Source: Chryseobacterium gleum (lineage in GTDB: Bacteria; Bacteroidota; Bacteroidia; Flavobacteriales_D; Crocinitomicaceae). From it: a DNA stretch of 55,818 nt. Location of the stretch: contig CAMCWF010000016.1 of NCBI GenBank assembly GCA_945882095.1, positions 1-55,818 on the forward strand. Reading direction: 5' to 3'. Shown piece by piece: positions 15,699-24,984 of this stretch (the stretch's first letter is position 1; every line of letters starts with the position of its first letter). The translations under genes and the position numbers were made by a program. The notes beneath the pieces are model-generated. The model searched no databases and was not told the origin of the DNA. It saw nothing but the letters and a program-made list of their open reading frames with translations.

Positions 15699-17648
15699 AT
15701 GAAATACCTAACACTTGCCTTTTTACTTCTTGCCGCCAGTACTTTTGCTCAAAAAGAAAACAGTACGTCTTGCGCTAAAAGAAATCGCTTTTCGAATGCG
15801 CAACTAAAAAGCAATACCCTCTCGGTTGCTCAAATTGCAAAAACCGAGAAATACGATGTGCATTTTTACGGACTTGACCTCAATATGACCAATACCACCA
15901 CTACTTTGTCCGGAAACGTAGAAATGAAAGCAACAACCCTACAAGCTTTGGACACGGTATTGTTTGAACTTTTTTCTACTTTAACCATTAGCTCTATCCA
16001 ACTCAATGGCAATGTTGTGCCTTTTACCCGAAGCAATTCAGCCGTTAAGATTGCGGTAAACTTCCCCGCAGGTACCGCATTCACGGTAAAAACATTCTAC
16101 AACGGAACCCCCCCAACAGCGCAAACCAATCCCTTGGGAGGAAGCGGAATGACCAATGCCAATTCTCCAACTTGGGGCAATGAAGTCGTATGGTCACTCT
16201 CCGAACCTTTTTCTGCTTACGAATGGTTTCCTTGCAAACAAAGTTTGAAAGACAAAGTGGATTCGTGCGATGTTAAAATCACCGTGCCAAACAGTTGTAA
16301 AGCAGGATCCAACGGAATCCTAACCCAAGTTGTTAATTTAGGAAATGGAAATTCCCGCTATGAATGGAAACATCGCCACCCGATTGATTATTATTTAATT
16401 TCCGTTTCTGTAGCCCAATACATTGAATACAATATTTATGCAAATCCAGTGGGTGCGCCTGCACCCATTCTCATTCAAAATTTCATTTATAACAACCCGC
16501 AAACACTTATAAATTTCCAACCAGAAATCGACGAAACGGCTACCATAATGGAATTGTTCTACGATCTCTTTGGTCCTTATCCTTTTGAAGATGAAAAATA
16601 CGGACACTGTATGGCGCCACTTGGCGGAGGCATGGAACACCAAACCATGACCACACAAGGAACATTCAACACGGGGCTTACCTGTCACGAACTTGCACAC
16701 CAATGGTGGGGGAATTATGTCACCTGTGCATCTTGGTGTGACATCTGGGTGAATGAGGGGTTTGCTTCATATGCAGAACAAGTCACGCTAGAAAACCTTT
16801 ACCCTGGACAAGAAGTTCAAAACATGGCAAGCGTTCACAACAATGTGATGAGTCAACCCGGAGGCAGTACTTGGGTATTGGACTCATTAAATGAAGCCCA
16901 AATTTTTAGTGGGCGACTTACCTACGACAAAGGCGCTGCAATCGTACACACCATCCGATACATTACGAACAATGACAGTTTGTTTTTTGCCACACTACGT
17001 AACTTCCTTGCATCAAAGGCTTACAGCACAGCGTATGGAATTGATGTGCGTGATGCCTTTACCCAAGCTACTGGCTACAATTTTACGCCTTACTTTGAAC
17101 AATGGTATTTTGGAGAAGGATTTCCAACCTATTCCGTTGAATGGAAACAATCAGGAAACAATGCGTACGTCAAAATCAACCATACTTCTTCGATGCCGAA
17201 CATCACGCCTACCTTTACCAATCCCATCGATCTTAAATTTACACGTCCAGGTTTATCCGACACAACCATTCGTTTTGACATCACAGCTAATACAAATACT
17301 TTCCTAATCTCGGGCATAGGTACAATCAACAATGGCATCGCAATCGATCCTCAGAACTGGGTGGTCAATCAAGCAGGTAGCATCACGATGAACAATGCGC
17401 TTTCAATCGAGAACATCCATTTGGAATCCATAGAAATCTATCCAAATCCTACCGCAAACAACTTTACAATTAGCCACTTAAGCCAAAATGCAAAAATTGA
17501 AATCTACAATATGTTAGGTAAGGTCGTGCTTACACAAAACATGGCTCCAGGAGAAAACATTTCAACGGTTAACCTTGCGAACGGAAATTATTTGGTAAAA
17601 ATCTACGAAGGGAAAAATCAATTTTGTAAACTGCTTACAAAACAATAA
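15699..17648 (+). CDS. M1-family aminopeptidase with T9SS type A sorting domain
   Basis: 649 residues: signal peptide (1-17, ending FAQ), an M1 N-terminal beta domain, then the catalytic zinc site HELAH (330-334) with the third ligand Glu353, 19 residues after His334 (HExxH-x18-E, TCHELAHQWWG ... VNEGFASYAE). The exopeptidase loop, usually GxMEN, is GGGMEH here (309-314). Tyr and His residues of the active site (YDKGAAIVHTIRY) are present. About 75 C-terminal residues (IEIYPNPTANNFTIS onward) form a type A T9SS sorting domain, so the enzyme should be exported through the outer membrane and held at or released from the cell surface, cutting peptides there. Confidence 0.93.
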   Translation: MKYLTLAFLLLAASTFAQKENSTSCAKRNRFSNAQLKSNTLSVAQIAKTEKYDVHFYGLDLNMTNTTTTLSGNVEMKATTLQALDTVLFELFSTLTISSIQLNGNVVPFTRSNSAVKIAVNFPAGTAFTVKTFYNGTPPTAQTNPLGGSGMTNANSPTWGNEVVWSLSEPFSAYEWFPCKQSLKDKVDSCDVKITVPNSCKAGSNGILTQVVNLGNGNSRYEWKHRHPIDYYLISVSVAQYIEYNIYANPVGAPAPILIQNFIYNNPQTLINFQPEIDETATIMELFYDLFGPYPFEDEKYGHCMAPLGGGMEHQTMTTQGTFNTGLTCHELAHQWWGNYVTCASWCDIWVNEGFASYAEQVTLENLYPGQEVQNMASVHNNVMSQPGGSTWVLDSLNEAQIFSGRLTYDKGAAIVHTIRYITNNDSLFFATLRNFLASKAYSTAYGIDVRDAFTQATGYNFTPYFEQWYFGEGFPTYSVEWKQSGNNAYVKINHTSSMPNITPTFTNPIDLKFTRPGLSDTTIRFDITANTNTFLISGIGTINNGIAIDPQNWVVNQAGSITMNNALSIENIHLESIEIYPNPTANNFTISHLSQNAKIEIYNMLGKVVLTQNMAPGENISTVNLANGNYLVKIYEGKNQFCKLLTKQ

Positions 17649-17654
17649 GCTTTT

Positions 17655-19145
17655 TTAATCTTTCAGTTTCGATTTAACAAACTGTATGGATTGATTCATT
17701 GCGATAGAAGCATTTGCGTCCTCAGAAACGAATGTAACTTGTTCCCTAAAATCGTCAAATAACTTTGTTACCTCAACACTGGAATGACTAGGTTGACGAA
17801 ATTCAAAAGCCTGTGCAGCTATAAACAGCTCCATAGAAATCACAGAAATTGAATTCTCTACCACCCGGAACAATTTGGTCGCCGCATTCGCCCCCATGCT
17901 TACATGGTCTTCTTGTCCTTGACTTGAATCAATCGTATCCACACTTGCTGGCGTGCAAAGTTGCTTGTTTTGACTGACGATAGATGCGCAGGTGTACTGC
18001 ACAATCATAAAACCTGAATTCAGTCCACTGTTGGAAATTAAGAATGGAGGCAAACCTCTTGTTCCTGAAATCAACTTGTAAATCCTACGTTCTGAAATGG
18101 AAGCCAATTCAGCGACGGCGATAGCTAAAAAATCCATGGTGATGGCCAAAGGTTGTCCGTGGAAATTTCCTGCCGAAACAATCTCATCAGTTTCAGGGAA
18201 AATGGTAGGATTGTCTGTTACCGCATTTATTTCATTTTCAATGATTTGAGATGCGTAATTTATAGCATCCAATGAGGCCCCGTGAACCTGAGGTATGCAC
18301 CTAAAAGAATAAGGATCTTGGACATGTTCCTTGGGTCGGCTTGCCAATGTACTGCCCTCGAGAAGCGTTAAGAATTGGCGTGCAATTTCAACCTGTCCCT
18401 GTTGCTTTCGAATTTCATTTACATTGGATTGAAAGGGGCTCAATCTTCCGTCATACGCCTCGAATGACAAAGCTGCAATCTTTAATCCGACAGTTGACAA
18501 TGCTTTGGAAGTAGACACAAGGTAAGAGCCATAGGCACTCATAAACTGCGTGCCATTTAGCAAGGCCAAACCTTCTTTCGCTCTAAGCTCAATCGGAGAT
18601 AAATTAAATTTTTCATTGACATCACTCGCTCGGTGAACTTTACCTTCAAAAACAACTTGTCCCTCACCGATCAGCGGAAGACACAAATGTGCCAATGGTG
18701 CCAAATCTCCTGATGCACCTAAACTTCCTTGCTGATAAACCAATGGAAAAATATGGTGGTTGTAGAAAAATAACAATCGATTGACGGTCTCCACTTGCAC
18801 CCCAGAATGTCCTTTGGAAAGCCCAAGTACTTTGAGCAGCAACATGCGTTTTACCAAAAAATCCGGAACACGTTCCCCTAGACCGCACGCATGAGAGCGA
18901 ATCAGATTTTCCTGCAAACGCGTTAGGTCAGATTCTGAAATTTTAGTGTTGCACAAGGAACCAAATCCTGTATTAACTCCATAGATAAGGTCCTCGTTGC
19001 TTCTCAGTTTTTCTTGAAGGTATTGATAACAAGTATTTACTTTTGAAACAACAGCATCACCCAGAATTACTTTTCGTTCAGACTTGATTAAAGCATCGAA
19101 ATCACTTAGTGTTAAATGATCTTCATTAAGTATAAAAGGTTCCAT
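17655..19145 (-). CDS. hutH: Histidine ammonia-lyase
   Basis: 496 residues. The Ala144-Ser145-Gly146 triad in GSLGASGDLAPL forms the MIO electrophile. YGVNTGFGSL (55-64), the selectivity region RSHACG (83-88, Ser-His as in histidine lyases) and IDSSQGQEDHVSMG are all as in HutH. The enzyme deaminates histidine to urocanate, the first step of histidine breakdown. No hutU, hutI or hutG is present; instead it is the last gene of fabG-hemB-hutH, overlapping hemB by 1 bp (TAATG). A tyrosine/phenylalanine lyase role is less likely from the Ser-His signature. Confidence 0.92.
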   Translation of the reverse strand: MEPFILNEDHLTLSDFDALIKSERKVILGDAVVSKVNTCYQYLQEKLRSNEDLIYGVNTGFGSLCNTKISESDLTRLQENLIRSHACGLGERVPDFLVKRMLLLKVLGLSKGHSGVQVETVNRLLFFYNHHIFPLVYQQGSLGASGDLAPLAHLCLPLIGEGQVVFEGKVHRASDVNEKFNLSPIELRAKEGLALLNGTQFMSAYGSYLVSTSKALSTVGLKIAALSFEAYDGRLSPFQSNVNEIRKQQGQVEIARQFLTLLEGSTLASRPKEHVQDPYSFRCIPQVHGASLDAINYASQIIENEINAVTDNPTIFPETDEIVSAGNFHGQPLAITMDFLAIAVAELASISERRIYKLISGTRGLPPFLISNSGLNSGFMIVQYTCASIVSQNKQLCTPASVDTIDSSQGQEDHVSMGANAATKLFRVVENSISVISMELFIAAQAFEFRQPSHSSVEVTKLFDDFREQVTFVSEDANASIAMNQSIQFVKSKLKD

Positions 19146-20116
19146 TATTTAGACATAAAGGTTGCGAAATCCTTTGCGAAATAAGTCAAAATCCCATCTG
19201 CGCCTGCCCTTCGCATTCCGAGTAGAATTTCAGCAACAATGGACTCATAGTTAATCCACCCTTTTTCGGCTGCAGCATATACCATTGCACATTCGCCACT
19301 CACATTGTAGGCTGTAATAGGCAATACTGTATTTTCTCTCAACAAATGAATAACATCTAAATAAGCCAAGGCAGGTTTAACCATCAACATGTCAGCACCT
19401 TCCAGCGCATCCAATTCCGCTTCAAGTAAGGCTTCTCGTTTGTTAGCCGGATTCATTTGATAGGTTTTCTTATCTCCGGATTTTGGTGCGGAATTTAGCG
19501 CATCTCGAAAAGGACCATAAAAAGCACTGGCATACTTCGCGGAATAAGCCATGATGGAAACATCCGTAAATCCTTGTCCATCAAGAGCAGATCGAATATG
19601 CCCAACACGACCATCCATCATGTCACTGGGTCCAATGATATCTATTCCTGCTTGTGCTTGCGCAATGCTCATTTTTGCTAAAATTGGTAAGGTATCATCG
19701 TTAACAATTTTACCATTTACCACCAAACCATCATGTCCATCTGATGAATAGGGATCCAAGGCGACATCGCTCATAAGCAATGCTTCTGGAAATGCAGACT
19801 TAAGGGTGTGGATGATGTTTAGGTAAAAGTTGTCATTCGCGTAACTGTAAGAACCAACAGCATCTTTTAAATGATCATCTACAGCAGGGAAGAGTACAAA
19901 TTTGTTCAGCCCAAGCTTTAAGGACGCCTCTATTTCGGGTAAAAGTGTATCGATTGACCAACGGTAATTCCCAGGCATGGAAGAAATCTCTTCCTTAATA
20001 CCTAACCCGTCCTTCACAAACAAAGGGTAAAAAAGATGGGCGACGTCTAAATGGGTTTCCTGCACCAAATCTCTTATGGCAGCAGAACTTCTATTTCTTC
20101 TTGGGCGCGTATTCAT
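19145..20116 (-). CDS. hemB: Porphobilinogen synthase (5-aminolevulinate dehydratase), Mg-type active site
   Basis: 323 residues, full length. HemB joins two 5-aminolevulinate molecules in tetrapyrrole (haem, B12) synthesis. The two Schiff-base lysines lie in YSAKYASAFYGPF and MVKPALAYLD. The segment that carries three zinc-binding cysteines in zinc-dependent enzymes reads DVALDPYSSDGHDG here, with Ala/Asp in place of the cysteines, which is the form described for Mg-dependent HemB. It lies between fabG (4-bp gap) and hutH (1-bp overlap) in one operon. Confidence 0.96.
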   Translation of the reverse strand: MNTRPRRNRSSAAIRDLVQETHLDVAHLFYPLFVKDGLGIKEEISSMPGNYRWSIDTLLPEIEASLKLGLNKFVLFPAVDDHLKDAVGSYSYANDNFYLNIIHTLKSAFPEALLMSDVALDPYSSDGHDGLVVNGKIVNDDTLPILAKMSIAQAQAGIDIIGPSDMMDGRVGHIRSALDGQGFTDVSIMAYSAKYASAFYGPFRDALNSAPKSGDKKTYQMNPANKREALLEAELDALEGADMLMVKPALAYLDVIHLLRENTVLPITAYNVSGECAMVYAAAEKGWINYESIVAEILLGMRRAGADGILTYFAKDFATFMSK

Positions 20117-20120
20117 TGTA

Positions 20121-20864
20121 TTACATTAACATCCCTCCACAAACGTGTAGGGTTTGACCGGTAATGTATGAAGACATATCGCTGGCTAGGAATACCGTCG
20201 CATTGGCAACATCTTTTGGTTGACCCCCACGTTTCAATGGAATGGTATTTCTCCATTGGTCTACCACGGTGGCATCCAGTGCTTCCGTCATTTCAGTTTC
20301 AATGAATCCGGGCGCGATGGCGTTGCAACGAACATTTCTTGATCCCAACTCAGCAGCAACAGATTTTGTAAAACCAATCAATCCTGCTTTTGACGCTGCA
20401 TAATTGGATTGTCCAGCATTTCCTTTCACGCCTACGACAGAACTCATGTTAATAATGGAACCGGACCTAGCTTTTAACATTGGCTTGAGAACCGCTTTGG
20501 TAAGGTTAAAGGCTGACTTTAAATTGGTATTGATAACTTCATCCCATTGGGCCTCGGTCATTCTCAAAAGCAAGGTGTCTCTTGTAATTCCTGCATTGTT
20601 TACCAGGACATCAATGGTACCAAACTTCTCCATAACCAAGTCAACCAAAACATTTGCTTGGTCGAAATCTGACGCATCGGATTTAAAACCAACGGCCTCT
20701 CCTCCTTCTTTGGTAAGTTCAACTTCTAACGCTCTTGCCTTTTCATCCGATGATAAATAGGTAAACGCAACTTTGGCGCCTTGAAGTACACATTCCTGTG
20801 CAATGGCTTTACCGATACCTCTCGAGGCTCCTGTGATTAACACAACTTTTCCTGCTAATAACAT
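20121..20864 (-). CDS. fabG: 3-oxoacyl-[acyl-carrier-protein] reductase
   Basis: 247 residues, a classical short-chain dehydrogenase. The NADP-binding motif TGASRGIG (11-18), NNAG (89-92), the catalytic Ser141/142 in NMSSVVG, Tyr155 and Lys159 (YAASK) and GFIETEMT are present. In fatty acid elongation FabG reduces 3-oxoacyl-ACP; the C-terminal ITGQTLHVCGGMLM fits FabG more than other SDRs. First gene of fabG-hemB-hutH, with a TATATTTG -7 element on the minus strand upstream. Confidence 0.92.
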   Translation of the reverse strand: MLLAGKVVLITGASRGIGKAIAQECVLQGAKVAFTYLSSDEKARALEVELTKEGGEAVGFKSDASDFDQANVLVDLVMEKFGTIDVLVNNAGITRDTLLLRMTEAQWDEVINTNLKSAFNLTKAVLKPMLKARSGSIINMSSVVGVKGNAGQSNYAASKAGLIGFTKSVAAELGSRNVRCNAIAPGFIETEMTEALDATVVDQWRNTIPLKRGGQPKDVANATVFLASDMSSYITGQTLHVCGGMLM

Positions 20865-20881
20865 AAATCAAAATATTTTGC

Positions 20882-20889
20882 CAAATATA
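20882..20889 (-). promoter_or_regulatory. Putative -7 element (TATATTTG) for fabG-hemB-hutH
   Basis: Read on the minus strand, TATATTTG lies 17 bp upstream of the fabG ATG. It is divergent from and only 41 bp away from the cysC -7 element. Confidence 0.5.
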
Positions 20890-20929
20890 CATAAAGTCAT
20901 TAAATCGCTGCCCGACTTTCATTTTTACC

Positions 20930-20937
20930 TATTTTTG
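20930..20937 (+). promoter_or_regulatory. Putative -7 element (TATTTTTG) for cysC
   Basis: It matches TAnnTTTG and ends only 6 bp before the cysC ATG, so the transcript would have almost no 5' leader. Confidence 0.5.
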
Positions 20938-20943
20938 AACGCA

Positions 20944-21486
20944 ATGAAAAATTCAGGATTTACCATTTGGATGAGCGGACTTTCCGGAGCAGGTAAAACC
21001 ACACTTGCCACAGAGCTGTCAACCGAAATGAACGCACTTGGACTTCCCACCATTGTTTTGGATGGAGATCAATTAAGAAATACACTCAGCAAGGATCTCG
21101 GGTATTCATTGGAAGATCGAATGGCTCAAAACACAAGGGCTGCTTACATCGCAAAACTCTTAAATGACCAAAACGTGAACGTAATCACTGCATTGATTTC
21201 GCCAACCGAAGAAATCCGAAGCATGGCAAAGGAAATCATTGGAGCGGAAAATTTCAAAATGCTATTTATCGATTGCCCTTATGAGGTATGCGAAGCAAGA
21301 GACGTAAAAGGGCTTTATCGCCAAGCTAAAAATAAAATGCTAAATGAATTCACAGGAAACGATCAGGCATTCGATCGTCCCATAAATCCTTGGATGAAGA
21401 TTGAAACAGACAACCAAACCATCGCTTATTGTATAAACAAAATCATTGAGGGAATAAAGGGTATTGAGTCGAATCAATTAAAGTAG
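20944..21486 (+). CDS. cysC: Adenylyl-sulfate (APS) kinase
   Basis: 180 residues. P-loop GLSGAGKTT (12-20), DGDQLRNTLSKDLGYSLEDR (the APS-binding DGDxxRxxL/DLG-S-DR signature) and the GLY / FTG region downstream are diagnostic. The enzyme phosphorylates adenosine 5'-phosphosulfate to PAPS, the sulfate donor for sulfotransferases and for sulfate reduction. The frame is open further upstream (to 20803), but homology begins at this ATG, which sits directly behind a -7 box. No cysD, cysN or cysH lies in the window; a rhodanese follows 14 bp downstream. Confidence 0.92.
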   Translation: MKNSGFTIWMSGLSGAGKTTLATELSTEMNALGLPTIVLDGDQLRNTLSKDLGYSLEDRMAQNTRAAYIAKLLNDQNVNVITALISPTEEIRSMAKEIIGAENFKMLFIDCPYEVCEARDVKGLYRQAKNKMLNEFTGNDQAFDRPINPWMKIETDNQTIAYCINKIIEGIKGIESNQLK

Positions 21487-21487
21487 T

Positions 21488-21495
21488 TATCTTTG
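21488..21495 (+). promoter_or_regulatory. Putative -7 element (TATCTTTG) for the rhodanese gene
   Basis: Lies in the 14-bp gap after cysC and ends 5 bp before the rhodanese ATG, so transcription from it would be leaderless or nearly so. It may be coincidental within an operon. Confidence 0.4.
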
Positions 21496-21500
21496 AAACC

Positions 21501-21818
21501 ATGAAAATTTTAAAAGCTACCGAGTGCTTTAAGATGATAGAATCGAACAAAGCCATTCACTGTGTTGACGTACGCGAACCTTATGAGTACGAATTTGGGA
21601 ATTGTGGTTTTCAAAACATTCCAATGGAAACACTAAAACATCAGGCGGAGCAGATGGATAAAAGCATTGAAATCATGCTTTTATGTCGATCAGGTAGGCG
21701 AGCCGAAGCCATAGGTAATCTGCTTGAGGTTGAACATGGGTTTGAACGCATCATCATTGTTGAGAATGGAATGCAGGGATGGCAAGAAGAAGTCGACACA
21801 ACCTTATCAATTTACTAA
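21501..21818 (+). CDS. Single-domain rhodanese-like protein
   Basis: 105 residues, one rhodanese domain. VDVREPYEYEFG (22-33) and the active-site loop LLCRSGRRA with catalytic Cys62 are visible, followed by ENGMQGWQEE. Such proteins carry a persulfide on the cysteine and pass sulfur to acceptors such as thiouridine, molybdopterin or cyanide. A partner cannot be deduced; it follows cysC and its stop overlaps the start of the DedA gene (TAATG), suggesting an operon. Confidence 0.9.
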   Translation: MKILKATECFKMIESNKAIHCVDVREPYEYEFGNCGFQNIPMETLKHQAEQMDKSIEIMLLCRSGRRAEAIGNLLEVEHGFERIIIVENGMQGWQEEVDTTLSIY

Positions 21819-22483
21819 TGGAAATCCTACAATCCTCCTTGGACCTCTTGATGCATTTAGACAAGTATTTGTTTAAGCTGATTATGACTTACCACAACTG
21901 GGTATATCTAATATTGTTTTTGGTGATATTTATCGAGACAGGCTTGGTAATCATGCCTTTACTTCCTGGTGACAGCCTGTTGTTTGCCGCAGGGACTTTT
22001 TGCGCAGGAACCGTTCAAGAGGGTGTGGAGGCAAAATTAAATTTATGGTTTTTACTCATCCTTTTGATTATCGCTGCCATTACGGGCGATGCCCTTAATT
22101 ATTATTTGGGCAAGAAAATCGGATTAAAGGCATTGAAGTGGAAAATTAAGAATCGTCCTTTGGTTAAAGAAAAATACCTCACGCAAACCCATGATTTTTT
22201 TGATAAACACGGCGCAAAGGCCATAGTCCTTGCCCGTTTCGTGCCCATTGTTAGAACCTTTGCACCCTTCGTAGCAGGCATAAGTGAAATGAAATATTCA
22301 AAATTTTTAAGATACAATGTCATCGGAGGATCCGGGTGGGTTCTATTGCTGACTTTGAGTGGTTATTTTTTCGGAAACTTAGAGATTGTCAAAAACAACT
22401 TTGAAATCGTCATCTTTTCCATCATTATAATTTCATTATTACCAATGGCAATTGCTTACCTAAAGCAAAGATTTCGAAAATAA
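21818..22483 (+). CDS. DedA/SNARE-associated-type inner membrane protein
   Basis: 221 residues with about five to six membrane segments. The DedA signatures are IETGLVIMPLLPGDSLLFAA (about 40-59), the ITGDALNYYLGK stretch and ARFVPIVRTFAPFVAG (about 134-149). The family comprises membrane proteins involved in lipid and undecaprenyl-phosphate flipping and membrane-potential maintenance. The start is taken as the ATG in the TAATG junction with the rhodanese stop rather than the longer frame beginning inside that gene. Confidence 0.9.
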   Translation: MEILQSSLDLLMHLDKYLFKLIMTYHNWVYLILFLVIFIETGLVIMPLLPGDSLLFAAGTFCAGTVQEGVEAKLNLWFLLILLIIAAITGDALNYYLGKKIGLKALKWKIKNRPLVKEKYLTQTHDFFDKHGAKAIVLARFVPIVRTFAPFVAGISEMKYSKFLRYNVIGGSGWVLLLTLSGYFFGNLEIVKNNFEIVIFSIIIISLLPMAIAYLKQRFRK

Positions 22484-22584
22484 TTGACGATGTTTTATTC
22501 CTCAACTTATCTTTTTTTTCTCCTTATGCAATTTTACCTTAAATTCGTACGTCAATAGCGCGTTGTCACAAAAAATAGACCCAT

Positions 22585-24984
22585 ATGAAGTTTTTACATT
22601 TACCTTTCACTGCCTTATTCATTTTGTTTTCTTACCTATCTGTGAATGCCCAAAGCCCTTGCTTCAACGCGGATTTCGAAGACAATTCATTTACAAATTG
22701 GACAGGTGCCACAGGTTCTTGTTGTCCCCTAAATACCTTTAACACGGGAATTCAGGCTGGTGGCAATCACCAAATCATGGTAGGCCCAGGAAATGACCCT
22801 GCGGTTGCTGCTTGTGCTAACTTATCAATTGTAGCGCCGGGAAGTAATTTCTCAGCGATGGTTGGAGATGCAACAGGGACAGGCGCCCAAGCTTCTCGTT
22901 TACAATACGTATTCACCATTACGCCTCAATCTAACATGATCATTGTTCAGTACGCAGTTGTTTTACAAGATGCTGGGCATTCCGTTTCACAACAACCACG
23001 TTTCGAAGCTCAATTGTACGATGCATCCGGAAATCCAATCCCTTGTACATTTTACCAAGTAGCAGCGGCGAATGGTGTTCCAGGTTTTATTGCTTGCGGT
23101 CAGGTCAGGTACAAAGATTGGACAACGTTCGGAGTGGATGTGACGCAATTCATGGGGCAAACGGTTACCTTAGACATTGCCACAGGTGACTGCTCCTTAG
23201 GTGGGCATTATGGTTATGCGTATGTTGATGCTTCATGTACCTCATTAAACCTTTCTGCTTTGTATTGCCAAAACGGCGCAAGCAACACAGCTACGTTACA
23301 AGCCCCGAATGGATTTGCGAATTATGTTTGGACCAACGCATCAAATGGTCAACAGTTGGCAACTGGACAAACTGCAAATGTTAACATTTCTGGAGTAGAC
23401 ACAGTAAACTGTACAATTACGTCGGTAAACGGTTGTATTGCTACGCTAACGACAGCTGTTCTTCCTGCAGAGGTTATCGGATCCATTGTTGATTCAAACG
23501 TTTGTGCAGGAAATTCAACCTTACTTTTCAATACCACTTCTTTTCAAAATTCATCATATGACAGCTGTGTTTGGACTGCTTCTGATGGCTACAGCGATAC
23601 GACTTTCAATTTTAACCATACTTTTCCTGGTCCTGGACAATATACCATTCAGTTGATTGTTGAGAATACTGCCAACTGTGTGGATACCGTTACAACCTTG
23701 GTTGAAGTCTTTGAAAACCCAGTAGCCGGTTTTGGATTCAACGATGTTTGTCTCGGGCAAATAGCAACTTTCAATGCAAGCAGTTCATTGTTAGGAGGCG
23801 ATACCATTACCAATTATTGGTATGTAAACAACGATACTTTGGTGGGTGATACCGTTACGGTCAACTTTAACGGTCCAAACGTTTACCAAGTAGACTTAAT
23901 TGCTTTAACGGAAAATGGTTGTGCCGACACAGTCTCCCAGAGCTTCACCGTATTTAACAACCCAACTGCGAATTTTTCCATTACTGAATCTTGTATAGAT
24001 CAAGCCGTTCAGTTCAACAACACATCCGCAAGTTTGTCAAATTCGACCACATTTGAATGGGTTTACAACAACACATTACTCGATACATCGATGGATTTAA
24101 GTTATGTTTTCAATACCCCTGGTCTTCAAAACATTTCCTTGATTACAACCGATTCTTTCTCGGCGGCTGTGCAATGTGACGACACCATTACTTTGTCGTT
24201 CTTTGTACATGATTTGCCAGTGTTCATCTACCTAGCAGACACCATTCAATGTGAGGATGTAGGTTTCGTCATCAATGGTTTCCCTACGGTATCTACCAAC
24301 GAACCATTGTCATACGCATGGGAGGTTGATGGGATTTTAGATGACACGACTGTTAACCTTAATACGGTTATCGCCAATCCAGGTATTCACCCAATTACCT
24401 ATACTGTAACTTCAGACTTTGGTTGTGAAACAGATACTACCTTTGACATGTATGTAATGGCTACACCTTTGCCACCGGTACTTAGCTTTAACATTCCTGA
24501 ATGTCCGGGCGATCCTTTCTTCTTAACTGCGACGGGAGAGCCAAATTCTACCATCGCTTGGTCAGGCCCTAACAACTTCAATTCGAACTTGTTCAATATT
24601 ACTTTTCCGTTGGGTGTTGACGGAATGGGAATTTACACAGCGTTCTTAACCTCAGAATACGGCTGTATTTCTGATACTACCCAAATAGATGCAACCATAA
24701 CGTATATCTTGAGCTTTGATGATTTTGATTTTCCGAATGTCATCTCAGCAAATGAAGACAACACAAATGATTTCTTAGACCTAAAATCTTATTTTCAAAC
24801 TTGTGATGAGTTCACGTTATACATCTTCAACCGTTGGGGGAATATGGTATGGGAACAAAGCCAAGACTCCCCTTTCTTCCGTGGAGTTGACAAAGGGGGT
24901 AAAGAGCTAGAATCAGGAGTGTATACTTACAAGTTGGTTTTTGAAAACTTCGAAAAACAAGGATTCATTCACGTGGTAAGATAA
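22585..24984 (+). CDS. Large secreted PKD-type surface protein with T9SS type B (gliding-associated) C-terminus
   Basis: 799 residues. Signal peptide (1-22), a Cys-rich N-terminal region likely adopting a galactose-binding-like beta sandwich (about 23-225), then about five Ig/PKD-like repeats (for example NTTSFQNSSYDSCVWTASDG; SASLSNSTTFEWVYNN), each with VCAGN / VCLGQ / SCIDQ openings. The end, FNRWGNMVWEQS ... GGKELESGVYTYKLVF, is the 'gliding motility-associated C-terminal domain', a type B T9SS sorting signal. It should be exported through the outer membrane and displayed on the cell, possibly as an adhesin; binding partner unknown. Its stop codon abuts that of the convergent gene. Confidence 0.93.
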   Translation: MKFLHLPFTALFILFSYLSVNAQSPCFNADFEDNSFTNWTGATGSCCPLNTFNTGIQAGGNHQIMVGPGNDPAVAACANLSIVAPGSNFSAMVGDATGTGAQASRLQYVFTITPQSNMIIVQYAVVLQDAGHSVSQQPRFEAQLYDASGNPIPCTFYQVAAANGVPGFIACGQVRYKDWTTFGVDVTQFMGQTVTLDIATGDCSLGGHYGYAYVDASCTSLNLSALYCQNGASNTATLQAPNGFANYVWTNASNGQQLATGQTANVNISGVDTVNCTITSVNGCIATLTTAVLPAEVIGSIVDSNVCAGNSTLLFNTTSFQNSSYDSCVWTASDGYSDTTFNFNHTFPGPGQYTIQLIVENTANCVDTVTTLVEVFENPVAGFGFNDVCLGQIATFNASSSLLGGDTITNYWYVNNDTLVGDTVTVNFNGPNVYQVDLIALTENGCADTVSQSFTVFNNPTANFSITESCIDQAVQFNNTSASLSNSTTFEWVYNNTLLDTSMDLSYVFNTPGLQNISLITTDSFSAAVQCDDTITLSFFVHDLPVFIYLADTIQCEDVGFVINGFPTVSTNEPLSYAWEVDGILDDTTVNLNTVIANPGIHPITYTVTSDFGCETDTTFDMYVMATPLPPVLSFNIPECPGDPFFLTATGEPNSTIAWSGPNNFNSNLFNITFPLGVDGMGIYTAFLTSEYGCISDTTQIDATITYILSFDDFDFPNVISANEDNTNDFLDLKSYFQTCDEFTLYIFNRWGNMVWEQSQDSPFFRGVDKGGKELESGVYTYKLVFENFEKQGFIHVVR

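Noticed and set aside
17655..19145. HutH as tyrosine/phenylalanine lyase of flexirubin-type pigment synthesis
   Set aside because: Selectivity region RSHACG fits histidine lyases, and no aryl-polyene genes are near.
19145..20116. HemB as a damaged enzyme because zinc cysteines are missing
   Set aside because: The lysines and the rest of the fold are intact and the Mg-type form is known.
20803..20943. Longer N-terminus for cysC
   Set aside because: The extra part is antisense to fabG and its promoter; homology begins at 20944.
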